This document shows positions 40,182 through 50,347 of a DNA stretch of 64,000 nucleotides, piece after piece. The translations under genes were made by a program, and so were the position numbers. A model generated the notes under the pieces. It had not been told where the DNA came from, did not search any database, and saw only the letters and a program-made list of their open reading frames with translations. Positions within the stretch are counted from its first letter, which is position 1. Every line of letters starts with the position of its first letter. Origin of the DNA: an uncultured beta proteobacterium (GTDB lineage Bacteria; Pseudomonadota; Gammaproteobacteria; Burkholderiales; Burkholderiaceae_B); contig CAIJKV010000181.1 in assembly GCA_903821335.1 (NCBI GenBank), positions 1 through 64,000 of the forward strand, given 5' to 3'.

Positions 40182-41300
40182 ATGTCTGTGCAATCTGACG
40201 TAGGCGTCCAACAGCGGATCATTGAGTGTCATGCACTGCGGGCAGTTGACCGTGCCGTCGTTGAACTGCGTCGTGGCGCAGCTGTTTTGGTCCAGGAAGG
40301 CTCTCAACGTCTCCTGGTCCTGGCTGCCGAAGCCGTCACGCAACACGCCATCGACGACATGAGGCAGGCGAGCGATCAGTGCCCGCACATCGTCGTGACA
40401 GGGCAGCGCGCCCGTGTCCTCGGTCTGGCGGATAGCCCTGCGCAGGCTTGCGCGATCACCCGCGCCGGCGGTATTGACCTGGCAACGACTGAGTTTCTTG
40501 CCGACCCTTGCGTCGATGGCCCACAGCCTTCTGGTTATAAAGGCCTTGAGATCACATCCGCCACCAAACTCGAGCAAGCCTGCCTGACACTGATGAAGCT
40601 CGGCAGACTGCTTCCCGCAGCCGTTGTGGCCCAAGCCCAGCCTGTGGTCGAACCCGCTGACATCGTGCGGGTCGACGCGGGCGATATCGTGTCCTACCAA
40701 CAGACGGCAGCACTTGCCCTGCACATTGTCAGCGAGGCACGTGTTCCGCTCGAAAATGCCGAAAACACCCGCGTCGTGGCCTTTCGTCCGGCTGATGGCG
40801 GTATTGAACACCTGGCAATCGTCGTGGGTGACATTGACGCCGACACGCCGGTACTCACACGGATCCACTCTGAGTGCTTTACAGGCGACCTTCTGGGCTC
40901 GTTGCGCTGCGACTGCGGCAGCCAGCTGCGTGGCGCGATTGCTGAAATGGCCCGTGCGGGCAGCGGCATCGTTCTGTATCTCGCGCAGGAAGGCCGGGGC
41001 ATCGGACTGATCAACAAGTTGCGCGCCTACCAGTTGCAAGACGCGGGTTTTGACACGGTCGATGCGAACCTTCAACTCGGTTTTGACGAGGACGAACGTG
41101 TCTATTTGCCAGCGGCGCGCATGCTGCAGTTACTGGGTGTTCCCCGTGTGCGACTGATGACAAACAACCCGATCAAAGTTGGTGCTCTCACGCGCCACGG
41201 TGTCGAAGTGATCGAACGTGTGCCACACATTTTTCCGTCGAACATTCATAATCAGGGCTACCTGCACACAAAGGCCACCAAGGGCGGCCATTTGTTCTAG
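40182..41300 (+). CDS. GTP cyclohydrolase II with an N-terminal degenerate RibB (DHBP synthase)-like domain
   Basis: TRIHSECFTGDLLGSLRCDCGSQL...YLAQEGRGIGLINKLRAYQLQDAGFDTVDANLQLGF...LMTNNPIKVGALTRHGVEVIERVPH intact GCHII motifs; N-terminus lacks the DDEDRENEGDL-type motif. Confidence 0.9.
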   Translation: MSVQSDVGVQQRIIECHALRAVDRAVVELRRGAAVLVQEGSQRLLVLAAEAVTQHAIDDMRQASDQCPHIVVTGQRARVLGLADSPAQACAITRAGGIDLATTEFLADPCVDGPQPSGYKGLEITSATKLEQACLTLMKLGRLLPAAVVAQAQPVVEPADIVRVDAGDIVSYQQTAALALHIVSEARVPLENAENTRVVAFRPADGGIEHLAIVVGDIDADTPVLTRIHSECFTGDLLGSLRCDCGSQLRGAIAEMARAGSGIVLYLAQEGRGIGLINKLRAYQLQDAGFDTVDANLQLGFDEDERVYLPAARMLQLLGVPRVRLMTNNPIKVGALTRHGVEVIERVPHIFPSNIHNQGYLHTKATKGGHLF

Positions 41301-41319
41301 GCATAGGCTCGACCCCCAC

Positions 41320-42516
41320 TCAGACCACCATGCGCGTGCGCAAGTCGGCAATCTGAGCGTCTGTGTAGCCGAGATCGTGCAAGACCCCTTCAGTGTGCTC
41401 TCCCCGGGATGGCGTCACGCTACGGATATCGTCAGGCGTGCGTGAGAGCGCCACGGGTTGTCCGACCACCTGAATGTCACCGAGTTCCGGATGGCTGAGC
41501 GGCACGGCAATCCCGAGATGCTGGGTCTGGGGGTCTGCAAACACTTCGTCCATGGTGTAGATCGGCCCGCAGGCCACACTTGCCGCTTCAAATTTTCTGA
41601 TCCATTCATTGGTAGACTGCCCCGCAGTGATGGCAGACAACTCCGCATGCAACGCCACTCTATTGCGTGAACGCAACGGCCCCGTCTCATATTCCGCACG
41701 CGTCAGCAGGTACTCGGCATTCATCGCCTGACACAACCGTGTCCACATTTTTTGCGCACCGGCACCCGCAATATTGATGTGACCATCAGAGGTTGGAAAC
41801 ACCCCCGTTGGAATCGAGGTCGGATGATCGTTGCCCGACTGGACCGCAACCTCATGACCGATCAACCAGCGCGCCGCCTGAAAATCAAGCATCCCGATCA
41901 TCGACTCAAGCAACGAAGTCTTTACCCACTGACCCTCACCTGATTCCTCTCTTTCAAGCAGTGCTGTCAGGATTCCCAGCGCGCAATACAGACCGGAGGC
42001 GGAATCGGCGACCGCAATGCCTGCACGCACGGGACCCTGCCCTGGCAGCCCCGTGATCGCCATCAAACCGCCCATCCCCTGAACAATCTGATCGTAGCCG
42101 GGTCGTTTGGCGTAAGGCCCGTCCTGTCCAAATCCCGATACGCTGGCATAGACCAGCCTTGGATTCGTTTTGCGCAAGGTCTCGTAATCGATGCCCAGGC
42201 GATGCTTGACGTCCGGGCGAAAATTTTCGATGATGACATCGACTTGATCGGCCATTTTCCGAAAGATCTTGATGCCTTCGGGATCCTTCAGGTTCAGCGT
42301 CACGCTACGCTTATTGCGATGCAAATTCTGAAAGTCAGGCCCCAGGCGGGCGGCACCCGAGCCGTCGCCCGGCCCCAGCGCATCCGGGGTTTCGATCTTG
42401 ATCACATCCGCTCCCCAGTCCGCAAGCTGCCGAACGGCCGTGGGCCCGGAACGCAGGCGTGTCAGGTCAAGGACTTTGAACCGTGCTAGAGGGCCGCGTC
42501 GCTTGCTCGTGTTCAT
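41320..42516 (-). CDS. CaiB/BaiF-type family III CoA-transferase
   Basis: FKVLDLTRLRSGPTAVRQLADWGADVIKIETPD...IENFRPDVKHRLGIDYETL...KRPGYDQIVQGMGGLMAITG. Confidence 0.93.
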   Translation of the reverse strand: MNTSKRRGPLARFKVLDLTRLRSGPTAVRQLADWGADVIKIETPDALGPGDGSGAARLGPDFQNLHRNKRSVTLNLKDPEGIKIFRKMADQVDVIIENFRPDVKHRLGIDYETLRKTNPRLVYASVSGFGQDGPYAKRPGYDQIVQGMGGLMAITGLPGQGPVRAGIAVADSASGLYCALGILTALLEREESGEGQWVKTSLLESMIGMLDFQAARWLIGHEVAVQSGNDHPTSIPTGVFPTSDGHINIAGAGAQKMWTRLCQAMNAEYLLTRAEYETGPLRSRNRVALHAELSAITAGQSTNEWIRKFEAASVACGPIYTMDEVFADPQTQHLGIAVPLSHPELGDIQVVGQPVALSRTPDDIRSVTPSRGEHTEGVLHDLGYTDAQIADLRTRMVV

Positions 42517-42532
42517 TGCGATTCTTCCTTGG

Positions 42533-43495
42533 TCAGGGATTCATTTTTTTAGACATCTGCACCACTTTTCCCCAGCGTACATAATCATCGCGAATAATCG
42601 TGGCGAACTCTTCGACGGTATTTTTTCCTGGCTCAAAGCCCGCCGCACGCAGCGTTTGCACAACATCCGGCATCGCAAGGATCTTATTGATCTGCGCGTT
42701 AAGCAACTGAACAATTTCGGTTGGCGTCCCGGTAGGCGCCACGATTCCATACCAGCCTGACACATCGAATTCCGGATACCCTGCCTCTTTTGCGGTGGGC
42801 ACATCAGGCAACGCGCTCACCCGGTCGGTGCCAGTGACCGCAATCGCCTTGAGTTTGCCTGAGTGAACAAACGGGATAGCCGAAGGCAGGCTCGCCACCA
42901 TCACATCGACTTCGCCACGCGAGAGTTCCACAACCGCAACAGTCGCCGACTTGTACGGCACATACATCATCCGTGTATCGGTCAGCATCTGAAATAAAAC
43001 GCCAATCAATTCTGTTTGCGACGACGTCGAGGCAAAACTCATGGCGTTTGGCTTTTCACCGGCCTGCTGGGCAAGTTCCTTCATGGTACTGAACCGCGCT
43101 GCCGGACTGGTCACGACCAGGTAGGGTTGCGTCACACCCAACGCCACCGGCACAAAATCCTTGAGCGGGTCAAAACCAGGGTTCGCGTACAGGAACGGGC
43201 TGACCGCGAAGGAACTGACATACGCGACCGTGAGCGTATAGCCGTCCGGCGCGGCCTTGGCGCCCAGTGCAGTGCCGACGTTGCCCTGGGCGCCGGGACG
43301 ATTCTCGACGATCACGTTCTGTCCGAAGGCATCACCCAGTCTCTGGGCGACTACGCGCGCGAACATGTCGGTACCGCCCCCCGCCGCATTGGGCACGATG
43401 AGGCGAATGGGACGACTCGGATAGGATTCGGCGTGCGCTGCCATCGCAAAGAAGGCGACCACGATCTGGCACATCACTGCAATGACGAATTTCAA
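42533..43495 (-). CDS. Bug-family solute-binding protein
   Basis: YPSRPIRLIVPNAAGGGTDMFARVVAQRL...VIVENRPGAQGNVGTALGAKAAPDGYTL. Confidence 0.93.
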   Translation of the reverse strand: MKFVIAVMCQIVVAFFAMAAHAESYPSRPIRLIVPNAAGGGTDMFARVVAQRLGDAFGQNVIVENRPGAQGNVGTALGAKAAPDGYTLTVAYVSSFAVSPFLYANPGFDPLKDFVPVALGVTQPYLVVTSPAARFSTMKELAQQAGEKPNAMSFASTSSQTELIGVLFQMLTDTRMMYVPYKSATVAVVELSRGEVDVMVASLPSAIPFVHSGKLKAIAVTGTDRVSALPDVPTAKEAGYPEFDVSGWYGIVAPTGTPTEIVQLLNAQINKILAMPDVVQTLRAAGFEPGKNTVEEFATIIRDDYVRWGKVVQMSKKMNP

Positions 43496-43629
43496 CTTGC
43501 CTCCCCTGCCAGCCTGCGCCAGCCCCAGCCCCAGCGCACTAGCGTGGCGCTTTATCGGACGTCATATTTTAAATATGCGTCCACTTTTCTTCAGCCGCTT
43601 TCGTTCAATACATTTTTCCCGGTGCTCAA

Positions 43630-44241
43630 TTACCTCGGCCGAACGAGTTCAAACATTTCCTTGACCTCGACATAGTCACCACGATAGCCGCAACGTCCAA
43701 CCGTTCTCGCAGCAACCGTATCGAATATCCCATCCTTGAGATAGGCGTGGTTGATATGTACGCCCACGACTTCCCCGAGTGTCAACCATGCGTTAATTTT
43801 GTTGCCACTGGCGTCAGTGAGTTGTGTAATCTGAATCAGTTTGCATTCAAGTGCTGCGGCCGCATTCGCCACACGCGGGGGTTTCACGCACGTCGAGGGT
43901 GCCTTGGCCAGGTTCGCCAGATCCATTTCATCGACACCCGGAGCGACGTCGGCCGAGGTAATGTTCATCTCCTCGATGAGAGCAGCGCCTACAAGATTGG
44001 CAACAAATTCACCCGTTGCCTCAATGTTGTTCACGCTGTCCTTGCGCACTCCCGACGTGCAAAAACCGATAATCGGCGGCACCTCACAAAAGGCGTTGAA
44101 AAAACTGTACGGCGCCAGATTGACGCGTCCCTCGGTGTCGACGCTTGAGATCCAGCCAATCGGCCGGGGTGCGACGATCGCCTTGAGGGGATTATGCGGC
44201 AGGCCGTGGCCCTTGCTTGGTTCGTAGAAATAATCGCTCAT
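43630..44241 (-). CDS. Flavin reductase-like domain protein
   Basis: NPLKAIVAPRPIGWISSVDTEGRVNLAPYSFFNAFCEVPPIIGF. Confidence 0.9.
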   Translation of the reverse strand: MSDYFYEPSKGHGLPHNPLKAIVAPRPIGWISSVDTEGRVNLAPYSFFNAFCEVPPIIGFCTSGVRKDSVNNIEATGEFVANLVGAALIEEMNITSADVAPGVDEMDLANLAKAPSTCVKPPRVANAAAALECKLIQITQLTDASGNKINAWLTLGEVVGVHINHAYLKDGIFDTVAARTVGRCGYRGDYVEVKEMFELVRPR

Positions 44242-44253
44242 CGTAGTTGTCTC

Positions 44254-45225
44254 TCATTCCTTGTAGGTCATTCCCAGTCGTTCAATGGTCGCTTTTTCAG
44301 CAAAAAAGCTTTCGCGTGCGAACTTTGTATATTCTTCAGTGCCCATGTAGATCGCAGGCTGATCATACTGGTCAAAGATCGCCTGTACGGCCGGATCATT
44401 GAGCGTTTTTTTAAAGGCGTCGTGAATGATCTTGACTACTTCAGGACTCATGCCCTTCGGACCACACACACCGTAGGGCGAATCTGAAACTGTTTCATAG
44501 CCCAATTCATCCAGGGTCGGCGTGTCTGGCCAACGTTTGGTGCGCTTGCTGCCATAGGTGGCCAACAACCTGAGCTTGCCGGCCTGGACCAGGGGACCCC
44601 AGCCCGTCGCATCGCTGGTACCCATCACGTGCCCCCCCATGACCGCCTGGATATTCTGGGCCGTACCTTTGAAGGGTACGTGAGTCAGCTTGATGCCCGC
44701 ACGCTGCGCGAACTCTTCCACTGCCAAGTGCGGACTGGTGCCCGTGCCAGGTGACCCATACGTGAACACATCCGGATTGGCTTTGGCGAAGGCCACCAGG
44801 TCCTTGATGCTTTGAATGGGTGATTCAACCGGGACCACGAGACCAAAGGTATAGCCAGTCAGGCAAATAATCCAGGTGAAGTCCTTGAGCGGGTCGTAGG
44901 TCACCTTTTGCATATGCGGAATGCGAAAGACGCCCTGTGGAATTTGCGCCAGTGTGTAGCCGTCCGGTTTGGCATTCACCAACTCGGCCGCGCCCAGCAT
45001 GCCGCCCGCGCCGGGCTTGTTTTCAACGATGATCGTCGCGCCCAGATTTCTGGCTGCGCTTTCCGCGAGCGTGCGCATCACCACGTCACTCGCGCCCCCC
45101 GCCGGCCATGGGCAGATGTATTTGATGACGCGGGTCGGATAAGCCTGTGCGCTGGCGACCGAGGGCATCAGGGCGGCGGCGACCAAAGCGGTGGTCGAGA
45201 CAAGAAAATCACGGCGATCAGTCAC
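44254..45225 (-). CDS. Bug-family solute-binding protein
   Basis: YPTRVIKYICPWPAGGASDVVMRTLAE...IIVENKPGAGGMLGAAELVNAKPDGYTL; GTG start at 45225 preceded by GGAGG. Confidence 0.92.
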   Translation of the reverse strand: MTDRRDFLVSTTALVAAALMPSVASAQAYPTRVIKYICPWPAGGASDVVMRTLAESAARNLGATIIVENKPGAGGMLGAAELVNAKPDGYTLAQIPQGVFRIPHMQKVTYDPLKDFTWIICLTGYTFGLVVPVESPIQSIKDLVAFAKANPDVFTYGSPGTGTSPHLAVEEFAQRAGIKLTHVPFKGTAQNIQAVMGGHVMGTSDATGWGPLVQAGKLRLLATYGSKRTKRWPDTPTLDELGYETVSDSPYGVCGPKGMSPEVVKIIHDAFKKTLNDPAVQAIFDQYDQPAIYMGTEEYTKFARESFFAEKATIERLGMTYKE

Positions 45226-45367
45226 GAAATACCTCCTGAGCAGAACGTTGTCGCTAAAAGAATTTCCCTGTTGTACGCCTGAATGAGTAGAAAATGCAAA
45301 AAACAACACGACAACCAGTCATTTATTTGGCAAAGTTCAGCCCACCGAATCAAGAGGCGCCCACATC

Positions 45368-46390
45368 ATGACCACAACAGTCCCCGACTACGAGAACCTA
45401 GGCCTAAGCGGCCTGAAAGTCCCCCGACTCTGGCTGGGTGCCATGATGTTCGGCGACCAGACCACCGAGGACGATGCGCGGGAAATCGTAGCCGTGACGC
45501 GTGATGCGGGGCTCAACGCGATCGACACCGCCGACAATTACGCGGGTGGCGAATCCGAGCGCATTGTTGGACGGCTGATCGCCGCGGATCGCTCTCGCTG
45601 GGTAGTTGCCACTAAAGTTGCCAATCCGATCGGCAAGGAACCCAATGACCGCGGTCTGTCCAGACGCTGGCTGACGCAGGAGGTCGACAATAGCCTCAAA
45701 CGACTGGGAACGGACTGGATTGATGTGTACTACATGCACAAGGACGACGAGACCACCCCGATCGAGGAAACCCTGTCGACTTTCGCGCGCCTGATCGATC
45801 AGGGCAAAATTCGTTATTACGGCGTGTCGAACTTCAGAGGCTGGCGCGTCGCCCGCATGGTCGAGACCGCGCGGCGCATGGGCATCCCCCAACCGATCGT
45901 CTGCCAGCCACCCTACAGTGCCGTCACCCGCCTGATCGAAACTGAACTGATCCCGGCCTGCGATAACTATGGCCTGGGTGTGGTGGCATACAGCCCGCTT
46001 GCTCGCGGCGTACTCAGTGGCAAGTACCAGCCCGACGTGACGCCCGATCCGCAAAGCCGGGCGGGTCGTGGCGATCGCCGCATGCACCAGACAGAGTTCC
46101 GGCCCGAATCCATGAACATCGCCAATGCGCTCAAGGCCCATGCCGAGCAGCGGGGCCTGAGCCCTACGCACTTCGCGATCGCCTGGGCACTGAACAACAA
46201 ACTGATGAGCGGCGTGATCGGTGGCCCGCGCACGCTCGCGCAGTGGCAGGATTACGTGGCGGCCTTGTCCGTGAAGATCACGACCGAAGATGAAAAGCTG
46301 GTCGATGCACTGGTGCCCCCGGGCTATGCCTCGACCCACGGTTTTGTCGATCCGCAATATCCCATACTGGGGCGCTCAGCGCGCGAATAG
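45368..46390 (+). CDS. Aldo/keto reductase
   Basis: GLSGLKVPRLWLGAMMFGDQTTEDDAREIV...DTADNYAGGESERIVGRLI...YGVSNFRGWRV. Confidence 0.93.
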   Translation: MTTTVPDYENLGLSGLKVPRLWLGAMMFGDQTTEDDAREIVAVTRDAGLNAIDTADNYAGGESERIVGRLIAADRSRWVVATKVANPIGKEPNDRGLSRRWLTQEVDNSLKRLGTDWIDVYYMHKDDETTPIEETLSTFARLIDQGKIRYYGVSNFRGWRVARMVETARRMGIPQPIVCQPPYSAVTRLIETELIPACDNYGLGVVAYSPLARGVLSGKYQPDVTPDPQSRAGRGDRRMHQTEFRPESMNIANALKAHAEQRGLSPTHFAIAWALNNKLMSGVIGGPRTLAQWQDYVAALSVKITTEDEKLVDALVPPGYASTHGFVDPQYPILGRSARE

Positions 46391-46406
46391 TCAGCCGGGA
46401 CAGACC

Positions 46407-46442
46407 AAGGGGTCGCAAGAGCATGCCTTGCGACCCCTTTTT
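46407..46442 (+). terminator. Rho-independent terminator after aldo/keto reductase gene
   Basis: Perfect 13-bp stem AAGGGGTCGCAAG-AGCATGC-CTTGCGACCCCTT followed by TTT. Confidence 0.85.
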
Positions 46443-46604
46443 CCTTGACGGTCGTGCGCGACCAGAAAACGTCATTGCGCTACGCCAGCAGGCCTGCTGA
46501 CAGATTTTCTGCCGATAAATTAGTAAAATGGCGTTCTTTGCCCCAATACAAGGGTACCGGCAACGGCACCTCCGCACCGTCCATCCAAATCAAGGTCAAT
46601 CCGC

Positions 46605-48830
46605 ATGACTGCTCGCACCACTTGCAACCGTCTCCAGGTCGCCACTGTTCTGTATCGTTTTATTGAAGACAAAGTCCTGCCCGGTACCGGTGTTGACAGC
46701 GTGACCTTCTGGAAGGGATTTGATGCGATCGTCCACGACTTGACACCAAAGAACGCCGCGCTGCTAGCAGAGCGGGATCGCATCCAAACGCAAATGGACG
46801 CCTGGCACAGCGCACACCCTGGCCCGATCCAGGACATGGCGGCCTACCGCGCTTTCCTCGTGTCGATCGGTTACCTGGTCCCGGTGCCGGACAGCGTCGC
46901 GAGTACCACCACCAATGTCGATGCTGAACTCGCGCTGCAGGCGGGCCCGCAACTGGTTGTGCCCGTTCTCAACGCGCGTTACGCGCTCAACGCCGCCAAC
47001 GCACGCTGGGGTTCGCTCTATGACGCGTTATACGGATCCGATGCAATTGCCGAAACAGAAGGCGCGACCAAAGTGTCCGCCGACGGCAAAAGCTACAACC
47101 CGATTCGCGGTGCCCGCGTCATCGCATTCGCGCGCAAATTCCTGGATCAGTCCGCCCCCCTTGCAACAGGTACACACGCTGACGCCACGCACTACGCCGT
47201 ACAAGGCGGCAAACTGGTTGTCACCCTCAAGGATGGCAGCACGACCGGCCTGGCCGACGAAAACAAATTCGTGGGCTACCAAGGCCAGGCCAGCACGCCC
47301 ACTTCCGTGTTGCTGCGCAACAACGGCCTGCACATCGACATCCTGATCGACAACGCCAAGGGCATTGGCCGCGAAGACCCCGCTGGCGTCAACGACCTCA
47401 TCCTCGAAGCCGCGCTGTCAACCATCCTGGATCTTGAAGACTCCGTGGCCGTGGTCGACGCCGACGACAAAGTACTCGCCTATGACAACTGGCTCGGCAT
47501 CCTGAATGGCACACTGACCGAAAGCCTGACCAAGAACGGCAAGACCTTTACACGTACGCTGAATCACGACCGCAAGTACACCGCCGGCGTCGGTGCGCTC
47601 GACGCCCGGGACGGCGTCGTGACCCTGCATGGCCGTTCACTGCTGTTCCTGCGCAACGTGGGTCATCTGATGACCAACCCTGCCATCCTCGATGAGAATG
47701 GCCGCGAAATTTACGAAGGCATCTTAGACGCCGTCGTCACCGTCACCATCGCCCTGCACGACCTCAAGCGTGACAAAGATCATGCCTTTGGCAATTCACG
47801 CACTGGCTCGGTCTACATCGTCAAGCCCAAGATGCATGGCCCCGCTGAAGTCGCATTCTCAAGCGAACTGTTCGGTCGCGTCGAAGCCCTGCTGGGTCTG
47901 GCCCCCAACACGGTCAAGCTCGGCATCATGGATGAAGAGCGCCGCACCAGCGTCAACCTGAAAGCCTGTATCAACGAAGCCCGCGCGCGCGTGGCCTTCA
48001 TCAACACGGGCTTCCTGGACCGCACCGGCGACGAGATGCATACCGCGATGCTGGCAGGCCCCATGATCCGCAAGGGCGACATGAAGACTAGCAAGTGGCT
48101 GGGTTCCTACGAGCGCAGCAACGTGCTGACGGGCCTGTCCTGCGGCCTGCGTGGTCGCGCCCAGATTGGCAAGGGTATGTGGGCGATGCCCGACTTGATG
48201 GCCGCGATGCTCGAGCAAAAAATCGCACACCCCAAGGCTGGCGCCAATACTGCCTGGGTGCCCTCGCCCACGGCTGCCACCCTGCACGCATTGCATTACC
48301 ACCAGGTCAATGTCGCTGACGTCCAGAAAGACCTCGAGAAAGTCGACGGCAAGCAAGAAATAGACAAGCTGCTCAATGACATCCTGCAAGTGCCCGTCGC
48401 GGCACAGGCAAACTGGTCGCCCAAGGAAATCCAGGAAGAGCTCGACAACAACGCGCAGGGCATCCTGGGCTATGTCGTGCGCTGGATCGACCAGGGCGTC
48501 GGTTGCTCCAAAGTCCCAGACATTCATAACGTAGGTCTCATGGAAGACCGCGCCACGCTGCGTATTTCCAGCCAGCACATCGCCAACTGGCTGCATCACG
48601 GCATCGCTTCCGAAGCACAAGTCAACGAAACGCTCCAGCGCATGGCAAAGGTGGTCGACGGTCAAAACGCCGATGACCCACTCTATAAACCCATGGCTCC
48701 AAACTACGAGGCGTCCTACGCTTATCGCGCAGCACGTGATCTGGTGTTCAAGGGCATGGTGCAACCCAGCGGCTACACAGAACCCCTGCTGCATGCCTGG
48801 CGCCTGAAGGTCAAGCAGGCACTTGCCTGA
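46605..48830 (+). CDS. glcB: Malate synthase G
   Basis: 741 aa; [60 protein letters not shown]. Confidence 0.95.
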   Translation: MTARTTCNRLQVATVLYRFIEDKVLPGTGVDSVTFWKGFDAIVHDLTPKNAALLAERDRIQTQMDAWHSAHPGPIQDMAAYRAFLVSIGYLVPVPDSVASTTTNVDAELALQAGPQLVVPVLNARYALNAANARWGSLYDALYGSDAIAETEGATKVSADGKSYNPIRGARVIAFARKFLDQSAPLATGTHADATHYAVQGGKLVVTLKDGSTTGLADENKFVGYQGQASTPTSVLLRNNGLHIDILIDNAKGIGREDPAGVNDLILEAALSTILDLEDSVAVVDADDKVLAYDNWLGILNGTLTESLTKNGKTFTRTLNHDRKYTAGVGALDARDGVVTLHGRSLLFLRNVGHLMTNPAILDENGREIYEGILDAVVTVTIALHDLKRDKDHAFGNSRTGSVYIVKPKMHGPAEVAFSSELFGRVEALLGLAPNTVKLGIMDEERRTSVNLKACINEARARVAFINTGFLDRTGDEMHTAMLAGPMIRKGDMKTSKWLGSYERSNVLTGLSCGLRGRAQIGKGMWAMPDLMAAMLEQKIAHPKAGANTAWVPSPTAATLHALHYHQVNVADVQKDLEKVDGKQEIDKLLNDILQVPVAAQANWSPKEIQEELDNNAQGILGYVVRWIDQGVGCSKVPDIHNVGLMEDRATLRISSQHIANWLHHGIASEAQVNETLQRMAKVVDGQNADDPLYKPMAPNYEASYAYRAARDLVFKGMVQPSGYTEPLLHAWRLKVKQALA

Positions 48831-48867
48831 CCGAGTTGCCATTCTCACCCAATCACCGGAGCGCCGC

Positions 48868-50328
48868 ATGAACGCCAGAGTCCCAATGCTCAACGCCGAG
48901 CAAGTCCTATCCGACGTCAGCCAGGCGTGGGACGATGATCTCGTCAAACAGATTAGCGACTACATCGAAATTCCGGCCAAATCACCGGCCTTCGACGCGA
49001 ACTGGGCCCAGGCCGGTCACCTCGATTCAGTGGTTCAGCGGGCCGCAGACTGGATCCTGGCCCAAAAAGTAGCGGGGTTAACGCTTGAAATCGTGCGTCT
49101 GCCCGGTCGCACACCGGTATTGTTTTTTGAAGTGGCGGGCACGCGCCCGTACATTGCTGGTGCCCAGACCGTACTGATGTACGGCCACCTCGACAAGCAG
49201 CCCGAGTTCGACGGCTGGCGGGCGGGACTCGGTCCCTGGACACCCAAATACATTGACGGAAAACTTTACGGACGCGGCGGCGCCGACGACGGCTACGCCG
49301 CCTACGCCAGCATCACCGCGATCCAGGCGCTCAAGCGCCAGCAAACCGGTCATCCGCGCATTGTTGGCCTGATCGAGACATGCGAAGAAAGCGGGTCACC
49401 GGACCTGCTGCCCTATGTCGACGCGCTGAGAACCCGCATGGGTAATGTCGGGCTGGTGATTTGCCTGGACAGCGGCGCCGGCAATTATGACCAGTTGTGG
49501 CTCACCACCAGCCTGCGCGGCATGGCCGCCGGCGTGCTCAAAGTTGAAATCCTGACCGAAGGCATCCACTCGGGGGACGCCTCGGGACTGGTGCCCTCGA
49601 GCTTTCGGATATTGCGCCACGTGCTGGACCGACTTGAAGACAGCGAAACTGGTCGTCTTTTGCCCGCAAATTTTCATTGCAAAATACCCGCTGACCGTCG
49701 TCAGCAGGCCGAGGCAACCGCAGCCATTCTTGGCGACGTGATTTATAAGCGCTTCCCGTGGGCGCACCACGATTGCGGGGGCTCGAGTCTGGTCGCATTT
49801 CCTACCACCACCGATCCCGTTGAGGCGCTGATCCGTCGCACCTGGACCCCCACGTTAAGCGTCACCGGTGCCGAAGGTTTTCCTGCGCTCAAAGACGCGG
49901 GCAACGTCTTGCGCCCCTTCACAGCCTTCAAGCTCAGCTTGCGCCTGCCACCACTGGTCGACGCCGACCAGGCAGTTCAGGAATTAAAGACTCTGCTTGA
50001 GGACAACGCCCCCTATCAGGCGAAAGTCACGTTCCATGCCGAAGGAACCTCTTGCGGCTGGAATGCGCCGGCCACGCAGCCATGGTTTGAGCAAGCGCTC
50101 AATCAGGCCAGCATGGCGCACTTCCAGGCTCCGGTCGGGTACATCGGCCAGGGTGGAACCATTCCACTGATGAGCCTGTTGAGCAAAGGCTTTCCGACTG
50201 CTCAGATGATGGTGTGCGGTGTATTGGGACCTCAGTCGAACGCCCATGGGCCGAATGAATTTCTCCATGTGCCCTACGCAAAAAGACTGACTGCTGCCGT
50301 CGCGCAAGTCATCGCGCAAATGCCATAA
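48868..50328 (+). CDS. M20-family metallopeptidase (dipeptidase-like)
   Basis: VLMYGHLDKQPEFDGWRAGLGPWTPKYIDGKLYGRGGADDGYAAYASITAI...LIETCEESGS. Confidence 0.92.
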   Translation: MNARVPMLNAEQVLSDVSQAWDDDLVKQISDYIEIPAKSPAFDANWAQAGHLDSVVQRAADWILAQKVAGLTLEIVRLPGRTPVLFFEVAGTRPYIAGAQTVLMYGHLDKQPEFDGWRAGLGPWTPKYIDGKLYGRGGADDGYAAYASITAIQALKRQQTGHPRIVGLIETCEESGSPDLLPYVDALRTRMGNVGLVICLDSGAGNYDQLWLTTSLRGMAAGVLKVEILTEGIHSGDASGLVPSSFRILRHVLDRLEDSETGRLLPANFHCKIPADRRQQAEATAAILGDVIYKRFPWAHHDCGGSSLVAFPTTTDPVEALIRRTWTPTLSVTGAEGFPALKDAGNVLRPFTAFKLSLRLPPLVDADQAVQELKTLLEDNAPYQAKVTFHAEGTSCGWNAPATQPWFEQALNQASMAHFQAPVGYIGQGGTIPLMSLLSKGFPTAQMMVCGVLGPQSNAHGPNEFLHVPYAKRLTAAVAQVIAQMP

Positions 50329-50347
50329 CCAATCGCTAAGAAACTCA

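Noticed and set aside
40128-41075. 315-aa minus-strand ORF overlapping the GCHII gene
   Set aside because: Antisense shadow of a gene with intact GCHII motifs.
45404-46357. 317-aa minus-strand ORF overlapping the aldo/keto reductase
   Set aside because: Shadow ORF on the opposite strand of a well supported gene, no domain motifs.
47859-48947. 362-aa minus-strand ORF overlapping malate synthase G
   Set aside because: Shadow ORF; malate synthase G motifs on the + strand are unambiguous.
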